DNA of 64,000 bases, taken from Deltaproteobacteria bacterium. Lineage in GTDB: Bacteria > Myxococcota > UBA727 > VGSZ01. The stretch is taken from assembly GCA_016177705.1 (NCBI GenBank), contig JACOUT010000012.1, positions 95,116-159,115 of the forward strand, in the 5' to 3' direction. The notes under the pieces are model-generated. The model searched no databases and was not told the DNA's origin. It saw only the letters and a program-made list of their open reading frames with translations. Within the stretch, counting starts at the first letter, position 1; each line of letters opens with the position of its first letter. The translations under genes and the position numbers were made by a program. Shown piece after piece: positions 1 to 8,397 of the stretch.

Positions 1-1
1 C

Positions 2-1156
2 GCCACCATCGTCGATATCGACGCTGACGCTGCGCGCGTACAACTGCTGCTCGCCACCGGCGTGCGGCTGAGCGCGAGCGGCACCAGCCTCACCACCATC
101 GGCGGCGCCGCCGTCTCGAGCGCGACCGGCTTGGTGGTCGCCGCGGGCGCCAACGCGTCCATCGTCTTCGACGACGACGAGCACGCGGTGCGCACCATCG
201 ACGCCACCGGCAACACCACCAGCCAGAGCGGCAGCGGCGCGGCCGGCTTCCTCGACGGGCTCGCCGCCAACGCCCGCTTCACCGCCAACAGCCACCGCAT
301 CGCGCGGCTCGGCACCGGCGTGATCGTGAGCGACGGCCTCACCATCCGCCGGGTCGACGACGGCCGCGTCACGACCGTGGTCGGCTCGGACCAGCTCACC
401 GACGACGGGCGGGTGCCGGACGCGCGCTTCGCGTCGCCGTACACGCTCTCGTGCGTCGGCACCACCTGCCTGGTCTACGACGTCGACCCCGACACGCTGC
501 GCCGCCTGGACCTCGCCACCGGGCGCGTCGATCGCGTGCTCGCCGCCGACGGCAGGAAGCTCGGTGGCCCGCTGGCGGGCGCGGCGCTGCTCGACCAGGA
601 CACGGTGGTGCTCTCGAACGGCGTCGCGCTCTTGACCGCCGACCTGCCCGACGGCGCCGTCGCCACCTATGACGACGGCGTGTTCGTGGGCGCGCCGCTG
701 CAGCTCGCGGTCGCCGGCCAGGCGCCGGTGTTCGTCGACGGCCAGGACGTCAAGATTCTGGGCGGCAACCCGCGCGTGCTGTTCACGGCGACCGACGAGA
801 TCCACGCCGTGGGCGCGAGCCCGAACGGCGAGCAGGTCGCGGTGGCGCATGGCGCCGGCGTTGTGGACGTGGTCTCGCTGGTCGGCGGCGCGCCCGCCAC
901 GCGCACGCTGCCGGCGCCGCTGCTCGCCGAGGTCGGCGAGGGCTCCTCGGTGGCGCTGGACGACGACGGCAACGTCTACCTGGGCGACGACGGCGGCGGC
1001 GAGCAGCTCTTCAGCGACGGCAGCACACGGGCGCTGCTGCGGGTGGGGCCGCTGTTCCCGCGCGGCTGCGCGCGGGCGCTGGCGTTCGACGACGCGGGCG
1101 ACCTGCTGGTGGCGGACTGCAGGACCGGAGCCGTCCTGCGGGTAGCGATTCGCTGA
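2..1156 (+). CDS. NHL/beta-propeller-like repeat protein, C-terminal part (5' truncated)
   Basis: The reading frame is open from the second base of the window to a TGA at 1154-1156, so the true start lies upstream and at least 384 residues are visible. The visible protein is made of short beta-strand-rich repeats of the kind found in NHL, YVTN or SMP-30 propellers: alternating hydrophobic strands with D/N-G turns, such as ATGRVDRVLAADG near 530 and DDDGNVYLGDDGG near 960-1010. No catalytic motif, membrane segment or C-terminal anchor is visible. Such proteins are usually secreted or periplasmic scaffolds. The specific role is unknown, and the signal peptide, if any, lies outside the window. 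Confidence 0.75.
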   Translation, partial: ATIVDIDADAARVQLLLATGVRLSASGTSLTTIGGAAVSSATGLVVAAGANASIVFDDDEHAVRTIDATGNTTSQSGSGAAGFLDGLAANARFTANSHRIARLGTGVIVSDGLTIRRVDDGRVTTVVGSDQLTDDGRVPDARFASPYTLSCVGTTCLVYDVDPDTLRRLDLATGRVDRVLAADGRKLGGPLAGAALLDQDTVVLSNGVALLTADLPDGAVATYDDGVFVGAPLQLAVAGQAPVFVDGQDVKILGGNPRVLFTATDEIHAVGASPNGEQVAVAHGAGVVDVVSLVGGAPATRTLPAPLLAEVGEGSSVALDDDGNVYLGDDGGGEQLFSDGSTRALLRVGPLFPRGCARALAFDDAGDLLVADCRTGAVLRVAIR

Positions 1157-1189
1157 ACTCGCGAGCAGGAGAGCGGCCAAGGAGCCGGG

Positions 1190-1345
1190 GGCTTGTCGTC
1201 GCGCCTTCGTGGGAGGATCGCTGCTCTCGCGAGAGCGAGCGGCGGTGCCGTACGGAGGCCACGAGGTGCCGGCGAGACGCGGCTGCCGTCGGGGCGGACA
1301 GCCCCCCTCTCTAGATCTCTCCCCCACTGGGGAGAGCCGTGCAGG
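1190..1345 (+). repeat. Intergenic structured repeat, copy A
   Basis: First of three copies of a non-coding repeat; the others are at 10126-10300 and, inverted, 10480-10690. It contains the exact palindrome GCTCTCGCGAGAGC (1223-1236), a GGTGCCGT block, and a hairpin with arms CTCTCCCC and GGGGAGAG (1317-1336). The hairpin arms differ from the other copies by one compensatory base pair. The copy lies between the stops of two converging genes, so a bidirectional terminator-like role is possible. There is no long T tract. Confidence 0.7.
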
Positions 1346-1414
1346 GCTCGGCGCACGCTCGTGCTGCGCGCGCGGCGCCGCCGCGGCGAGCGACGCTCGC
1401 TGGCTCGGCGCCGC

Positions 1415-3433
1415 TCAGGGGCAGAAGCACGACGCGCTCTGGTTGTCCTGCACCTGCGCTCCCGCACCAGCCGGCACGTTGCAGAACAGCTCGATCTCCG
1501 TGCACGGAAGCAGCACGTTGTTCTGCACGAGCAACGTGCCACCGATAGTGGAGAGCGCACCAAGCTCGACGTTGTAGAGGTCTGGGTTGGCATTGCCGCC
1601 GAGCGTGCCACCGATGACGAGGTCGCCTCCCACGATGTCGAGGGTCGTCGCGATCAGCTCATCCAGCTCGGCGTTGCCGCTGACCGTCAGCGAACCCGTC
1701 ACGCTCGAAAGCGAAGGCACGCTCAGGCTCGACAGCGACGCGTTGTTGGTGACCGTCAGCGAACCCGTCACGCTCGAAAGCAAAGGCACGCTCAGGCTCG
1801 ACAGCGAGGCGTTGTTGGTCACCGTGAGCGAACCCGTCACGCTCGAAAGCTCGGGGAGGTTCAGCGTCGTAAAGTTCGCCGCATTGGCATCGAAGGTAAG
1901 GCCATTGCCGACCCGCTGAAGCATGGACAAACCGGTCCCGACGACGAGAAGATCCTCGTTGCTTCGGAACTGCATCGCCGCACCGACACGCGTGAGCACA
2001 GGAAGATCGATCTGAACGCGAGGGTTGTTCGTCGCGTCATTGTTGTCCGTCACCGATAAGTTGGCGCCCACTCCGGTCAACGTCAGCGACTCGAGCAGGA
2101 ACGTTCCCGGCGACGTCCGATTTGCGACGCTCAGGCTCCCCGAGATAAGCCACACATCCGTCGTCACCGCGTCCCGTTTCGTCGCGAAGTCCGCGTCCGT
2201 CACGGGGCCCCACTCCACCGTCACCGCCAGCGACCCGGCATTCGGCCCGTACGCGTCATCCGCCTCCGTGCAGTCAATCGTGAGCTGCTCCGTCCCCGCC
2301 CCAAAACCCACCTTCATCACGCTCGGTACTGCGGTCGTGCTCACGGCGCGCGCCGGCGTCGTCGTGCACTGTGGCGACAGGTCCCCGCTCACCCGAAACT
2401 CCAGCCCGCTCGCGTCCGCGAACGGCTCCACGATCGCCACCTGCACGCGCACCCACACGCTCATGGTCGCCGCGTTCCCCGCCGCGTCCGAGCAGGTCAC
2501 GCTCACCAGCTCGCTCTCGAGGAAGCCGTTTTCGAAAACGATGCCCGTCAGGCCAGTGCCGTCGATCGGACCGCCGTCGGGACTGATGCAGCCCGTCGCC
2601 TCCGGCCACGGCTCCACGGTCACCGTCACCGACGTCTGCGCCCCCACGCGGTCGGCCACCGTCACGCTGCGGATCAACACCGTGAAGTCGAGCGCGTCCG
2701 TCAACGCCGCGCTCGACACCGTGCCGTCCGCCAGCACCACCGGCCGATCCGGCGTGCACGACGCGTCGACCCGCCACGTCGGCGCATCCGGCACGGTGGC
2801 CGAGAACCCGTCCGCCCTCGTGCACGTCGTCGTGTGCGCATGCGTCAGCGTGAACGCGACGCTCTGGTCCGTCGCCACCGCCAGGTCGGTCTCGAGGTCG
2901 GGCGTCAGTCGCACGAACGCGGCGCGCACCACCATGCTCGCGGGCGGCGCGCCCGTACAGTCGACCGTGAACGTGGTGTCGACGTCCACCACCCGATCCT
3001 CGCTGCCCTCGACGGCCACCTCCGTCGGCGTGGTGACGCCGTCGTCGAAGGTGCAGTCGCTCACCGCGCCCGTGGTGGTCCACTCGAGCGTCACCGTCAG
3101 CCCCGCCAACACCGCCTGGCTGCCGTCGAGCGGGGTCGCATTCATCCGCGCCGTCAGCGTGATGGTGCCTTCACCCTCGCCCTCGCCCTCGCCTTCGCCC
3201 TCGCCCTCGCCTTCACCTTCGCCCTCGCCTTCGCCCAGATCGGGATCGCCGGGCGAGCCATCCGGCACGCACGCCCCGCTTTGGCCGTCGCCGTCGGTGA
3301 AGGGCGCGCAGAACTCCTCCGGCCTGCAGTCGGCGTGGTCGTCGCACACGGCCAACGAAGGGCACCCTGTCCCCCATGCCACCGACACCGTGAAAGCCAG
3401 CGCACCGACCAGCGTCGCTACCATGCTGCGCAT
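1415..3433 (-). CDS. Secreted LRR-like (receptor L-domain type) protein with Gly-Glu tract
   Basis: The chosen ATG at 3433 is preceded by a GGGGAGGG ribosome site and begins MRSMVATLVGALAFTVSV, a signal peptide. The first ~45 mature residues are Cys-rich (CDDHADC, EEFC, GACV), followed by about 12 Gly-Glu dipeptides (3168-3236) that look like a linker. A middle region has Ig/HYR-like beta-sandwich character, with paired cysteines in VSCTFDDG- and VDCT-type strands. The C-terminal third carries irregular leucine-rich repeats with SSLSVP and GSLTVTNN signatures, like receptor L-domain repeats, then a Cys-rich end (CFCP). Probably a surface or outer-membrane-associated adhesion or recognition protein; no enzyme motif is visible. 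An earlier in-frame start would add 71 residues with no secretion logic. Confidence 0.8.
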   Translation of the reverse strand: MRSMVATLVGALAFTVSVAWGTGCPSLAVCDDHADCRPEEFCAPFTDGDGQSGACVPDGSPGDPDLGEGEGEGEGEGEGEGEGEGEGEGTITLTARMNATPLDGSQAVLAGLTVTLEWTTTGAVSDCTFDDGVTTPTEVAVEGSEDRVVDVDTTFTVDCTGAPPASMVVRAAFVRLTPDLETDLAVATDQSVAFTLTHAHTTTCTRADGFSATVPDAPTWRVDASCTPDRPVVLADGTVSSAALTDALDFTVLIRSVTVADRVGAQTSVTVTVEPWPEATGCISPDGGPIDGTGLTGIVFENGFLESELVSVTCSDAAGNAATMSVWVRVQVAIVEPFADASGLEFRVSGDLSPQCTTTPARAVSTTAVPSVMKVGFGAGTEQLTIDCTEADDAYGPNAGSLAVTVEWGPVTDADFATKRDAVTTDVWLISGSLSVANRTSPGTFLLESLTLTGVGANLSVTDNNDATNNPRVQIDLPVLTRVGAAMQFRSNEDLLVVGTGLSMLQRVGNGLTFDANAANFTTLNLPELSSVTGSLTVTNNASLSSLSVPLLSSVTGSLTVTNNASLSSLSVPSLSSVTGSLTVSGNAELDELIATTLDIVGGDLVIGGTLGGNANPDLYNVELGALSTIGGTLLVQNNVLLPCTEIELFCNVPAGAGAQVQDNQSASCFCP
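1682..1858 (-). repeat. Tandem 69-bp repeat inside the LRR-like gene
   Basis: The block containing GACCGTCAG, then AACCCGTCACGCTCGAAAGC, recurs with a period of 69 bp (near 1682, 1751 and 1820). This equals 23 residues, one leucine-rich-repeat unit. The copies are nearly identical at DNA level, which indicates recent duplication or gene conversion rather than old divergent repeats. Confidence 0.75.
3168..3236 (-). repeat. Hexanucleotide repeat encoding a Gly-Glu tract
   Basis: Repeats of GGCGAG/GGTGAA on the coding (minus) strand encode about 12 Gly-Glu dipeptides near the N-terminus of the LRR-like secreted protein. Similar tracts occur in three other secreted proteins of this window (around 14360-14455, 24520-24620 and 39208-39455). 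Such DNA can change length by slippage. Confidence 0.8.
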
Positions 3434-3642
3434 GCCACCCTCCCCGACTCTTCCGCTGACCATGACCCCCTCGCATCTTCCGGGGGGCCGCTCAGTCGCC
3501 CCGGAGCTACCTTCGTCGGCGGGTGGCACCCGGTGGCGTTTCTGGAGCGCGCGGGCTTTGACGCGCGCGCAAGAAACGGCGCCGGGTGACAGGACCCGTC
3601 GATGGCAACCCTGAAGCTGACCGCTCGCTCGCTCCACCGCCG

Positions 3643-4614
3643 TCACTCCATCAAGCCGACGGTGACGAGCGCGATGCCGCCGCCCACGCCCACCAGGCCG
3701 AGCGGGGCCAGCACGCCGAACGCCAAGGTCGCGGTCTGGTTCTCCTGGATGACGTCGCTGCCGCGCTCACCGCCGACGAAGCGATCGCGCGCGCCCACCG
3801 CCGCGCCGTACGCCACCGCGCCGCCGATGCCGCTGGCCACGCCCGCGGCCAGCGCGCCCGCGCCCGCCCACACGAGCGGCGACACCGCCACCTTGCCGCC
3901 CGTCGGCGCCTTGCCGGCCGCCGTGGCCGCGCGCTCGACCAGCAGATCGCCCTCCTGCACCAGGCGGATGCGCGCGACGCCGTCGACCGGCGCCTCGACG
4001 AACTTGCGCCAGGGCTGCACGCCGGGCGCGCGCACCTCGACGGCGCGCCGGCCCGGCGGTAGCCCGCCGATGGGGCCGATCAGCGGCGTGGTGCCGCGCG
4101 GCGCGCCGTCGACGAGCACGGTGGCGCCCGGCATACCGACGTCGACCGAGATGGCGCCGCTCGCGTTGTAGCCCGCCGGGTCGAGCAGCTTGAAGGCGAG
4201 CGCGCGCACGGCCGCCTCGGCCTGATCGAGCGGCGCCTGCCCCTGCTCGACGCGCTTCTCCACTCCCGTGGCGACGTCGATCACCTTGAGCGCGATGTTG
4301 AGCGTGTCGCCCGCAACGCCCACGCTGCCCGCCACCACGCTCGCGGCGCCCACGCGTTTGCCGAGCGCGCTCAGGCACGCGGCGTCGCCGGCGCAGGGCC
4401 GCTCGCCTGCGGCGCGGCTCACGGAGGCGGGGTCGGCTTCCTTGGCGCCGGAGGCGGTGACGCGCTCACGCACCGCGGCGTCGAGGCGCATGAGCAGGCC
4501 CGGCTCGACGCCGAGCGCGTCGAGCGGCACCACGGCCAGCACGTCGGGCTCGGCGAGCGCTGGCGTGGACGACAAGGCGAGCAGGGCGGTGAGGGTGACG
4601 ATGGGCGCGCGCAC
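3643..4614 (-). CDS. Secreted PEGA-domain protein
   Basis: From a GTG at 4614 the protein starts VRAPIVTLTALLALSSTPALA, a short n-region, hydrophobic core and Ala-X-Ala cleavage site. An upstream in-frame GTG at 4668 would give an unusually long n-region, and neither start has a good ribosome site, so the start is uncertain. The N-terminal half resembles the nucleotide-free 'curli/TolB-N-like' regions that often precede PEGA domains in Myxococcota. A PEGA domain follows (VLVDGAPRGTTPL, then LPPGRRAVEVRAPG). A hydrophobic helix near the C-terminus (WAGAGALAAGVASGIGG and a later Gly/Val-rich segment) would anchor it. PEGA modules are surface or periplasmic beta-folds; the exact role is unknown. 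It follows the FKBP gene by 60 bp on the same strand. Confidence 0.75.
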   Translation of the reverse strand: MRAPIVTLTALLALSSTPALAEPDVLAVVPLDALGVEPGLLMRLDAAVRERVTASGAKEADPASVSRAAGERPCAGDAACLSALGKRVGAASVVAGSVGVAGDTLNIALKVIDVATGVEKRVEQGQAPLDQAEAAVRALAFKLLDPAGYNASGAISVDVGMPGATVLVDGAPRGTTPLIGPIGGLPPGRRAVEVRAPGVQPWRKFVEAPVDGVARIRLVQEGDLLVERAATAAGKAPTGGKVAVSPLVWAGAGALAAGVASGIGGAVAYGAAVGARDRFVGGERGSDVIQENQTATLAFGVLAPLGLVGVGGGIALVTVGLME

Positions 4615-4674
4615 GCGCGAAGTGTCACCGAAACGGATCGGCGCCGCAACGAATCGGACACCCCGCACGGGCGG

Positions 4675-5598
4675 TCACTTGTGGTCGATCGCCACCAGCT
4701 CGATGTCGAACACCAGGTCGCCCGCAGGCGCGCCCGGCCGCATCGGCTCCTCGCCATACGCCAGCGCCGCCGGGATCCAGAAGCGCCCGGTCTCGCCCAC
4801 GGTCAAGAGCGGCACGCCTTCGGTCCAGCCCTTGATGACGCCCGAGAGCGGGAACTTCGCGGTGCGGCCGCGCTTGTACGAGTTGTCGAACATCTTGCCG
4901 TCCTTGGTCCAGCCCGCGTAGTGGACCTCGACCACCGAGGTGGGCGCCGGGTGCTCGGTGCCCGTGCCCTTCTTGACCGAGCGCCACACCAGGCCCGAGG
5001 CGGTGGTGACGGCGTCCTTGGGCGGCTTGGTGAGGTCGGCCGGCACCGGCGGCACGCGCAGGATGCGCACCAGCTCGATGTCGAACACCAACATGCCCGA
5101 CGGCGCCCCCGGCCGCGTGGGCTTGTCGCCGTAGGCGAGCTCCGACGGGATCCAGAAGCGGCGCGTCTCGCCCACCTTCATGAACGGCACGCCCTCGGTC
5201 CAGCCCTTGATGACGCCGTTGAGCGGGAAGGTGGTGGTGCGGCCGCGCTTTACCGAGGAGTCGAACATGCGCCCGTCGGTGGTCCAGCCGGTGTAGTGGA
5301 CCTCGACGGTGTCCTGGGCGCTCGGCTTGTCGTCGCCGCTGCCGGGCTTGATCACCTTGGAGGCGAGCCCGCTCGCGGTCTTCTCGGCGTCGGCCGGCGG
5401 CGCGGCGACGTCGGGCGGCGCGGGGATGTCGGCGGGCGGCGGCTTGTCGGTCGGGCTCTTGGTGGGTGTCAAACGGTACTCCGGCCCGGCGTCGCCGATC
5501 TTGGGCGTGTCCGCCGGCGCCGGACAGGCGGCCAAGACCAGGCCGAACAGTGCGACGGCGACCACGATGACGGCGACGGAGCGATGGTTGGCGGTCAT
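4675..5598 (-). CDS. Lipoprotein with two FKBP-type peptidyl-prolyl isomerase domains
   Basis: The ATG at 5598 has a GAGAG ribosome site and starts a lipoprotein signal peptide with lipobox LAAC (Cys25). After a Pro-rich linker come two complete FKBP domains in tandem. Both show VEVHYTGW/VEVHYAGW, the GVIKGWTEGVP core, RFWIP and the FDIELV end strand. FKBPs catalyse cis-trans isomerisation of Xaa-Pro bonds and act as periplasmic chaperones; here the enzyme would be membrane-tethered. The two domains are very similar to each other, which indicates an internal duplication. Most bacterial FKBP lipoproteins have one domain. An in-frame start 12 codons upstream lacks secretion logic. Confidence 0.9.
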   Translation of the reverse strand: MTANHRSVAVIVVAVALFGLVLAACPAPADTPKIGDAGPEYRLTPTKSPTDKPPPADIPAPPDVAAPPADAEKTASGLASKVIKPGSGDDKPSAQDTVEVHYTGWTTDGRMFDSSVKRGRTTTFPLNGVIKGWTEGVPFMKVGETRRFWIPSELAYGDKPTRPGAPSGMLVFDIELVRILRVPPVPADLTKPPKDAVTTASGLVWRSVKKGTGTEHPAPTSVVEVHYAGWTKDGKMFDNSYKRGRTAKFPLSGVIKGWTEGVPLLTVGETGRFWIPAALAYGEEPMRPGAPAGDLVFDIELVAIDHK

Positions 5599-5662
5599 GT
5601 CTCTCGCATGGCACCCGGCGCACGGCGCCGTCAAGCCCCGCGGCGCTGCTGGGTGAGGGCCC

Positions 5663-6781
5663 CTACAGCCAGAGGCTGGTCAGGAGCGGCGCGTCCACCT
5701 CGGGCGCGCGCTCGCGCGCCGGGCCGTTCACCACCAACGGTTGCCCCTCGGCGTGCAGATCCCAGTAGCGACCGCGCAGCGTGACCGTCAGCGCCTTGAA
5801 CAGCTCGGCCCTGGGCGCGCGCCCCGGCGCCGAATACTTCATCCACGCCTGGTCCTCGGTGAGCGCGTCGATGTCGGCGAGGTCGACGTCGCTCGGCTCG
5901 TCGGCGCCGTTGTAGCCCTTCCACGGCCCGCGCCACTCGCCGGTGGCGAACACCGGCACCGCCAACACCTCGGCGCCCTTGGCCTCCATCTCGCGGTAGC
6001 TCGCCGGGTACCAGGAGTCGGCGCAGATGAGCACGCCGAGGCGACCGGCCGGCGTGTCGAACACCGGCAGCGCCGCGGGGTCGGCGGGCTCGACGAAGGG
6101 CAGCTCGCTCTCGATGGGGAAGGCCTTGCGCACCACGTCGGGGTAGGGCGCGCCGTCGGGGCCGAACACGAAGACCACGTTCTGCAGCGGCGCGCCCGGC
6201 GTCACCGCGATGGCGCCGTCCACCACCTCGGGCGTCGGCAAGAGCGCGCTGCCGCTCACCACCGTGACGCCGTGGTCGCGGGCCAGGCTGCCGAACACCT
6301 CGGTGATCGCCGCCGCCATGCGCTCGGCCTTGATGGCGAAAGCCGCGTACGCGTCGGCGTCGTCGGCCGGGGCGCTGAGACGCGCGCCGGCGAACTCGGG
6401 CAGGTGCGCGAGCGCCATGGCGGTCATGGCGTCGCCGATGGTGGGCGCGTCGACGACGTCCGGGCCTTCGCCCTCGGCCACCAACCAGGCGCCGGCGTAC
6501 TCGGGGAACACCACCACGGTGCGCTGGTTGACGAGCCCCTGGCGGTGCGCCTCGTCGAGCCAGCCGTCGATCCGTGCGCGCAGCCGGGCGCGGTCCGCGT
6601 AGTCGCGCGGCGTCAGCCAGACCTGGACGCCGAGCAGGTTGCCGCGGCCCTCATCGCGGCCGAAGGCGGCGGTGAGCGCGGTTGGTGCCTCGAGCCCGGC
6701 CTCGACCGGTGCGGGCGCGCAGCCGGCCGCGAGCGCGACGGCGACGACGAGCTGCAGCACGGCGGTGGTGGCGTTCTTCAT
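5663..6781 (-). CDS. Carbon-nitrogen hydrolase (nitrilase superfamily) lipoprotein
   Basis: A 372-residue protein with lipobox LAAGC (Cys21) and a nitrilase-fold domain. The catalytic triad candidates are Glu94 in VVFPEYAGAW, Lys218 in DVVRKAFPIE and Cys252 in GVLICADSWYP, the standard Glu-Lys-Cys order. The family hydrolyses nitriles or amides or transfers acyl groups (as in Lnt); a lipid-anchored form facing the periplasm is less usual, and the substrate is not apparent. Its ATG overlaps the stop of the TetR gene (ATGA at 6778-6781), so the two are translationally coupled and this enzyme is very likely under that regulator's control. Confidence 0.85.
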   Translation of the reverse strand: MKNATTAVLQLVVAVALAAGCAPAPVEAGLEAPTALTAAFGRDEGRGNLLGVQVWLTPRDYADRARLRARIDGWLDEAHRQGLVNQRTVVVFPEYAGAWLVAEGEGPDVVDAPTIGDAMTAMALAHLPEFAGARLSAPADDADAYAAFAIKAERMAAAITEVFGSLARDHGVTVVSGSALLPTPEVVDGAIAVTPGAPLQNVVFVFGPDGAPYPDVVRKAFPIESELPFVEPADPAALPVFDTPAGRLGVLICADSWYPASYREMEAKGAEVLAVPVFATGEWRGPWKGYNGADEPSDVDLADIDALTEDQAWMKYSAPGRAPRAELFKALTVTLRGRYWDLHAEGQPLVVNGPARERAPEVDAPLLTSLWL

Positions 6782-7452
6782 GCGTTGCTCCTGGCGGTGG
6801 CGCCGGCGTGCCCGAGATAGCCGAGCATGGCGCGCACGATTGCCTCGACGAGCTGCGGCTGCGTCAGCGCCACCGGGCCAGGCGGCCGGTCGACGAACTG
6901 CACGCTCTGGTCGAGCACGGAGAACAGGATGCGGTGCACCATGTCGGCGGCGCGCAGCGTGTCGTCGACGACGATCTCGCTCTTGCGCTCCTCGAGCAAG
7001 AGCGCGATCAGCCGCACCACGTGGCCGGCGACGTGCGCCGAGCGCTCGCGGAAGCGCGCGTCGGTGCTGTTGCGCCGCACGATCTCGCGGTGCAGGCCGG
7101 CGTGGTCGACGTAGTCCTGCGCCACGAAGCCGACCACCGCGCGGATGAGCGGCGCGAGCTGCACGCCCTGCCAACGCTCGCGTTCGAGCGCCGCGTCTGC
7201 CGTGTGGATGCCCTCGGCCGAGCGGCGCTGGTGCAGGTGCTGCAACAGCGAGTCCTTGTCCGGGAAGCGCGCGTAGAAGGCGCCGATCGACGACTTGCCC
7301 CGCGCCACCAGCGCGGCCACCGTGCACTGATCCCAGGGCGACTCCTCGAGCATGGCCTCGGCGGCGTCGAGCAGGCGCGCGAGCGTGTCCTGGCTGCGCG
7401 CTTGCTGGGGCGTGCGCACCCACTGCAGCTCGGCCGGGCTTGGCGGCGGCAT
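6778..7452 (-). CDS. TetR/AcrR-family transcriptional regulator
   Basis: The 224-residue protein has an N-terminal TetR helix-turn-helix (QARSQDTLARLLDAAEAML, then CTVAALVARGKSSIGAFYARF) and a helical ligand-binding domain. It is the first gene of a two-gene unit with the nitrilase-like lipoprotein. An A/T-rich inverted repeat lies 4 bp upstream of the ATG and is a good candidate operator, which suggests autorepression relieved by a small ligand. The ligand cannot be read from sequence. Confidence 0.9.
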   Translation of the reverse strand: MPPPSPAELQWVRTPQQARSQDTLARLLDAAEAMLEESPWDQCTVAALVARGKSSIGAFYARFPDKDSLLQHLHQRRSAEGIHTADAALERERWQGVQLAPLIRAVVGFVAQDYVDHAGLHREIVRRNSTDARFRERSAHVAGHVVRLIALLLEERKSEIVVDDTLRAADMVHRILFSVLDQSVQFVDRPPGPVALTQPQLVEAIVRAMLGYLGHAGATARSNA

Positions 7453-7455
7453 GAT

Positions 7456-7471
7456 TAGAACATGTATTCTA
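7456..7471. promoter_or_regulatory. Candidate TetR operator
   Basis: TAGAACATGTATTCTA has arms TAGAA and TTCTA with one further matching position in the centre. It is the only A/T-rich palindrome in this stretch and abuts the start of the TetR gene. The pattern resembles TnnAAC-type operators bound by KstR-like TetR repressors; that resemblance is inference. Confidence 0.5.
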
Positions 7472-7490
7472 GTTTATCGTGACCGGCGGG

Positions 7491-8243
7491 TCAAGGGCGC
7501 CGGATCTTGAGCCGGTCGTCGACCATCACGTAGATCACCTGCGAGCCGTGGTCCCGCTGCAGCTCGCGCAGCGTGACGTCGGCGCGCGTCTTGATCGCGT
7601 CTTCCGACTCGGCGGCGAACTGTTGGCGGGTGATCCAACAGATGGCGATGTTGGGGTTGGCCTTCAGCTCCGTGCACTTGAGCCCGGCGGAGTCGGCGAC
7701 CGTCACGATGCGCAGCGGCGGGTTCGCGGTGGACAAAGCCCATCCCCAATAGCCCGCGCCCGCGAGCACGCAGCACACGAGCAGGACGGGGAAGGCGCGG
7801 TGGGTCTTGTCGCGCTTGCCCTTCTTTGGCGCCCAGGCCTCCTGCTTTTGCCCGGGCGGCGGCGGCAGGGGCTCGGCCGCCTTCTTGTCCCAGCCCTGCG
7901 CGCGGTCGGCCTTGGTCTGGAAGCGCCCCGCCAGGTCGTCGAGCACGAGCTGGTCCATGAACTGGGCCTTGGCCGGCGCCGTGAATTGCGCGCCCAGCTT
8001 GTCCTCGCGCAGCTTGAGCACCACACACAGCTCGAGCGCGTCCTTCTCATTGGCGTGCTGGCTGATGAGCCACTGGTAGAGGTGCTGCAGGTCGATCGGC
8101 TGGCCGGGCTCGACGTTGTCGAGCACCATCGAGAAGGCCATGGCCAGGCGCTGCGTGTCGAGCGTCGCGTGCAACGGGCTCTGGCGGAGGATCGCGGTGA
8201 TGCCCGCGACCAGCTCACGCTTCTTGGCCTCCTCGATCGGCAC
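7491..8243 (-). CDS. Single-pass membrane protein of unknown function
   Basis: About 250 residues from a GTG at 8243, chosen because GGGAG lies 8 nt upstream and because earlier starts run into the divergent NAD kinase promoter. Residues 1-110 are helical and soluble, 120-148 are Pro/Lys-rich, 150-170 form one transmembrane helix, and the last 80 residues form a small domain with two Cys (GLKCTEL and AICWITR). Predicted topology is N-terminus inside, C-terminus outside. I recognise no family. It is divergent from nadK. Confidence 0.65.
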   Translation of the reverse strand: MPIEEAKKRELVAGITAILRQSPLHATLDTQRLAMAFSMVLDNVEPGQPIDLQHLYQWLISQHANEKDALELCVVLKLREDKLGAQFTAPAKAQFMDQLVLDDLAGRFQTKADRAQGWDKKAAEPLPPPPGQKQEAWAPKKGKRDKTHRAFPVLLVCCVLAGAGYWGWALSTANPPLRIVTVADSAGLKCTELKANPNIAICWITRQQFAAESEDAIKTRADVTLRELQRDHGSQVIYVMVDDRLKIRRP

Positions 8244-8340
8244 GCGCTGGTCTCCCGCCTCGGCGTGGTGGGGCTTCCCCGCCTCCGCGCGGTCACGGTA
8301 GGACCGTGGGAGAGCGCGGGTCAAGCGCACGGCCAAAGGT

Positions 8341-8368
8341 GATCGATCCGAGGCGATCGATCCGAGGC
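8341..8368. repeat. 14-bp perfect tandem repeat upstream of nadK
   Basis: GATCGATCCGAGGC occurs twice head to tail (8341-8354 and 8355-8368), ending 30 bp before the NAD kinase ATG. It could be a paired regulator site or a simple duplication. Confidence 0.5.
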
Positions 8369-8397
8369 AACGGACCGGCGTCCCCGACGAGGAGCAG

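Noticed and set aside
5663..7423. Single long minus-strand reading frame joining the nitrilase region to upstream sequence
   Set aside because: The upstream part is the out-of-frame shadow of the TetR gene; the lipoprotein signal at 6781 and the ATGA coupling show two separate genes.
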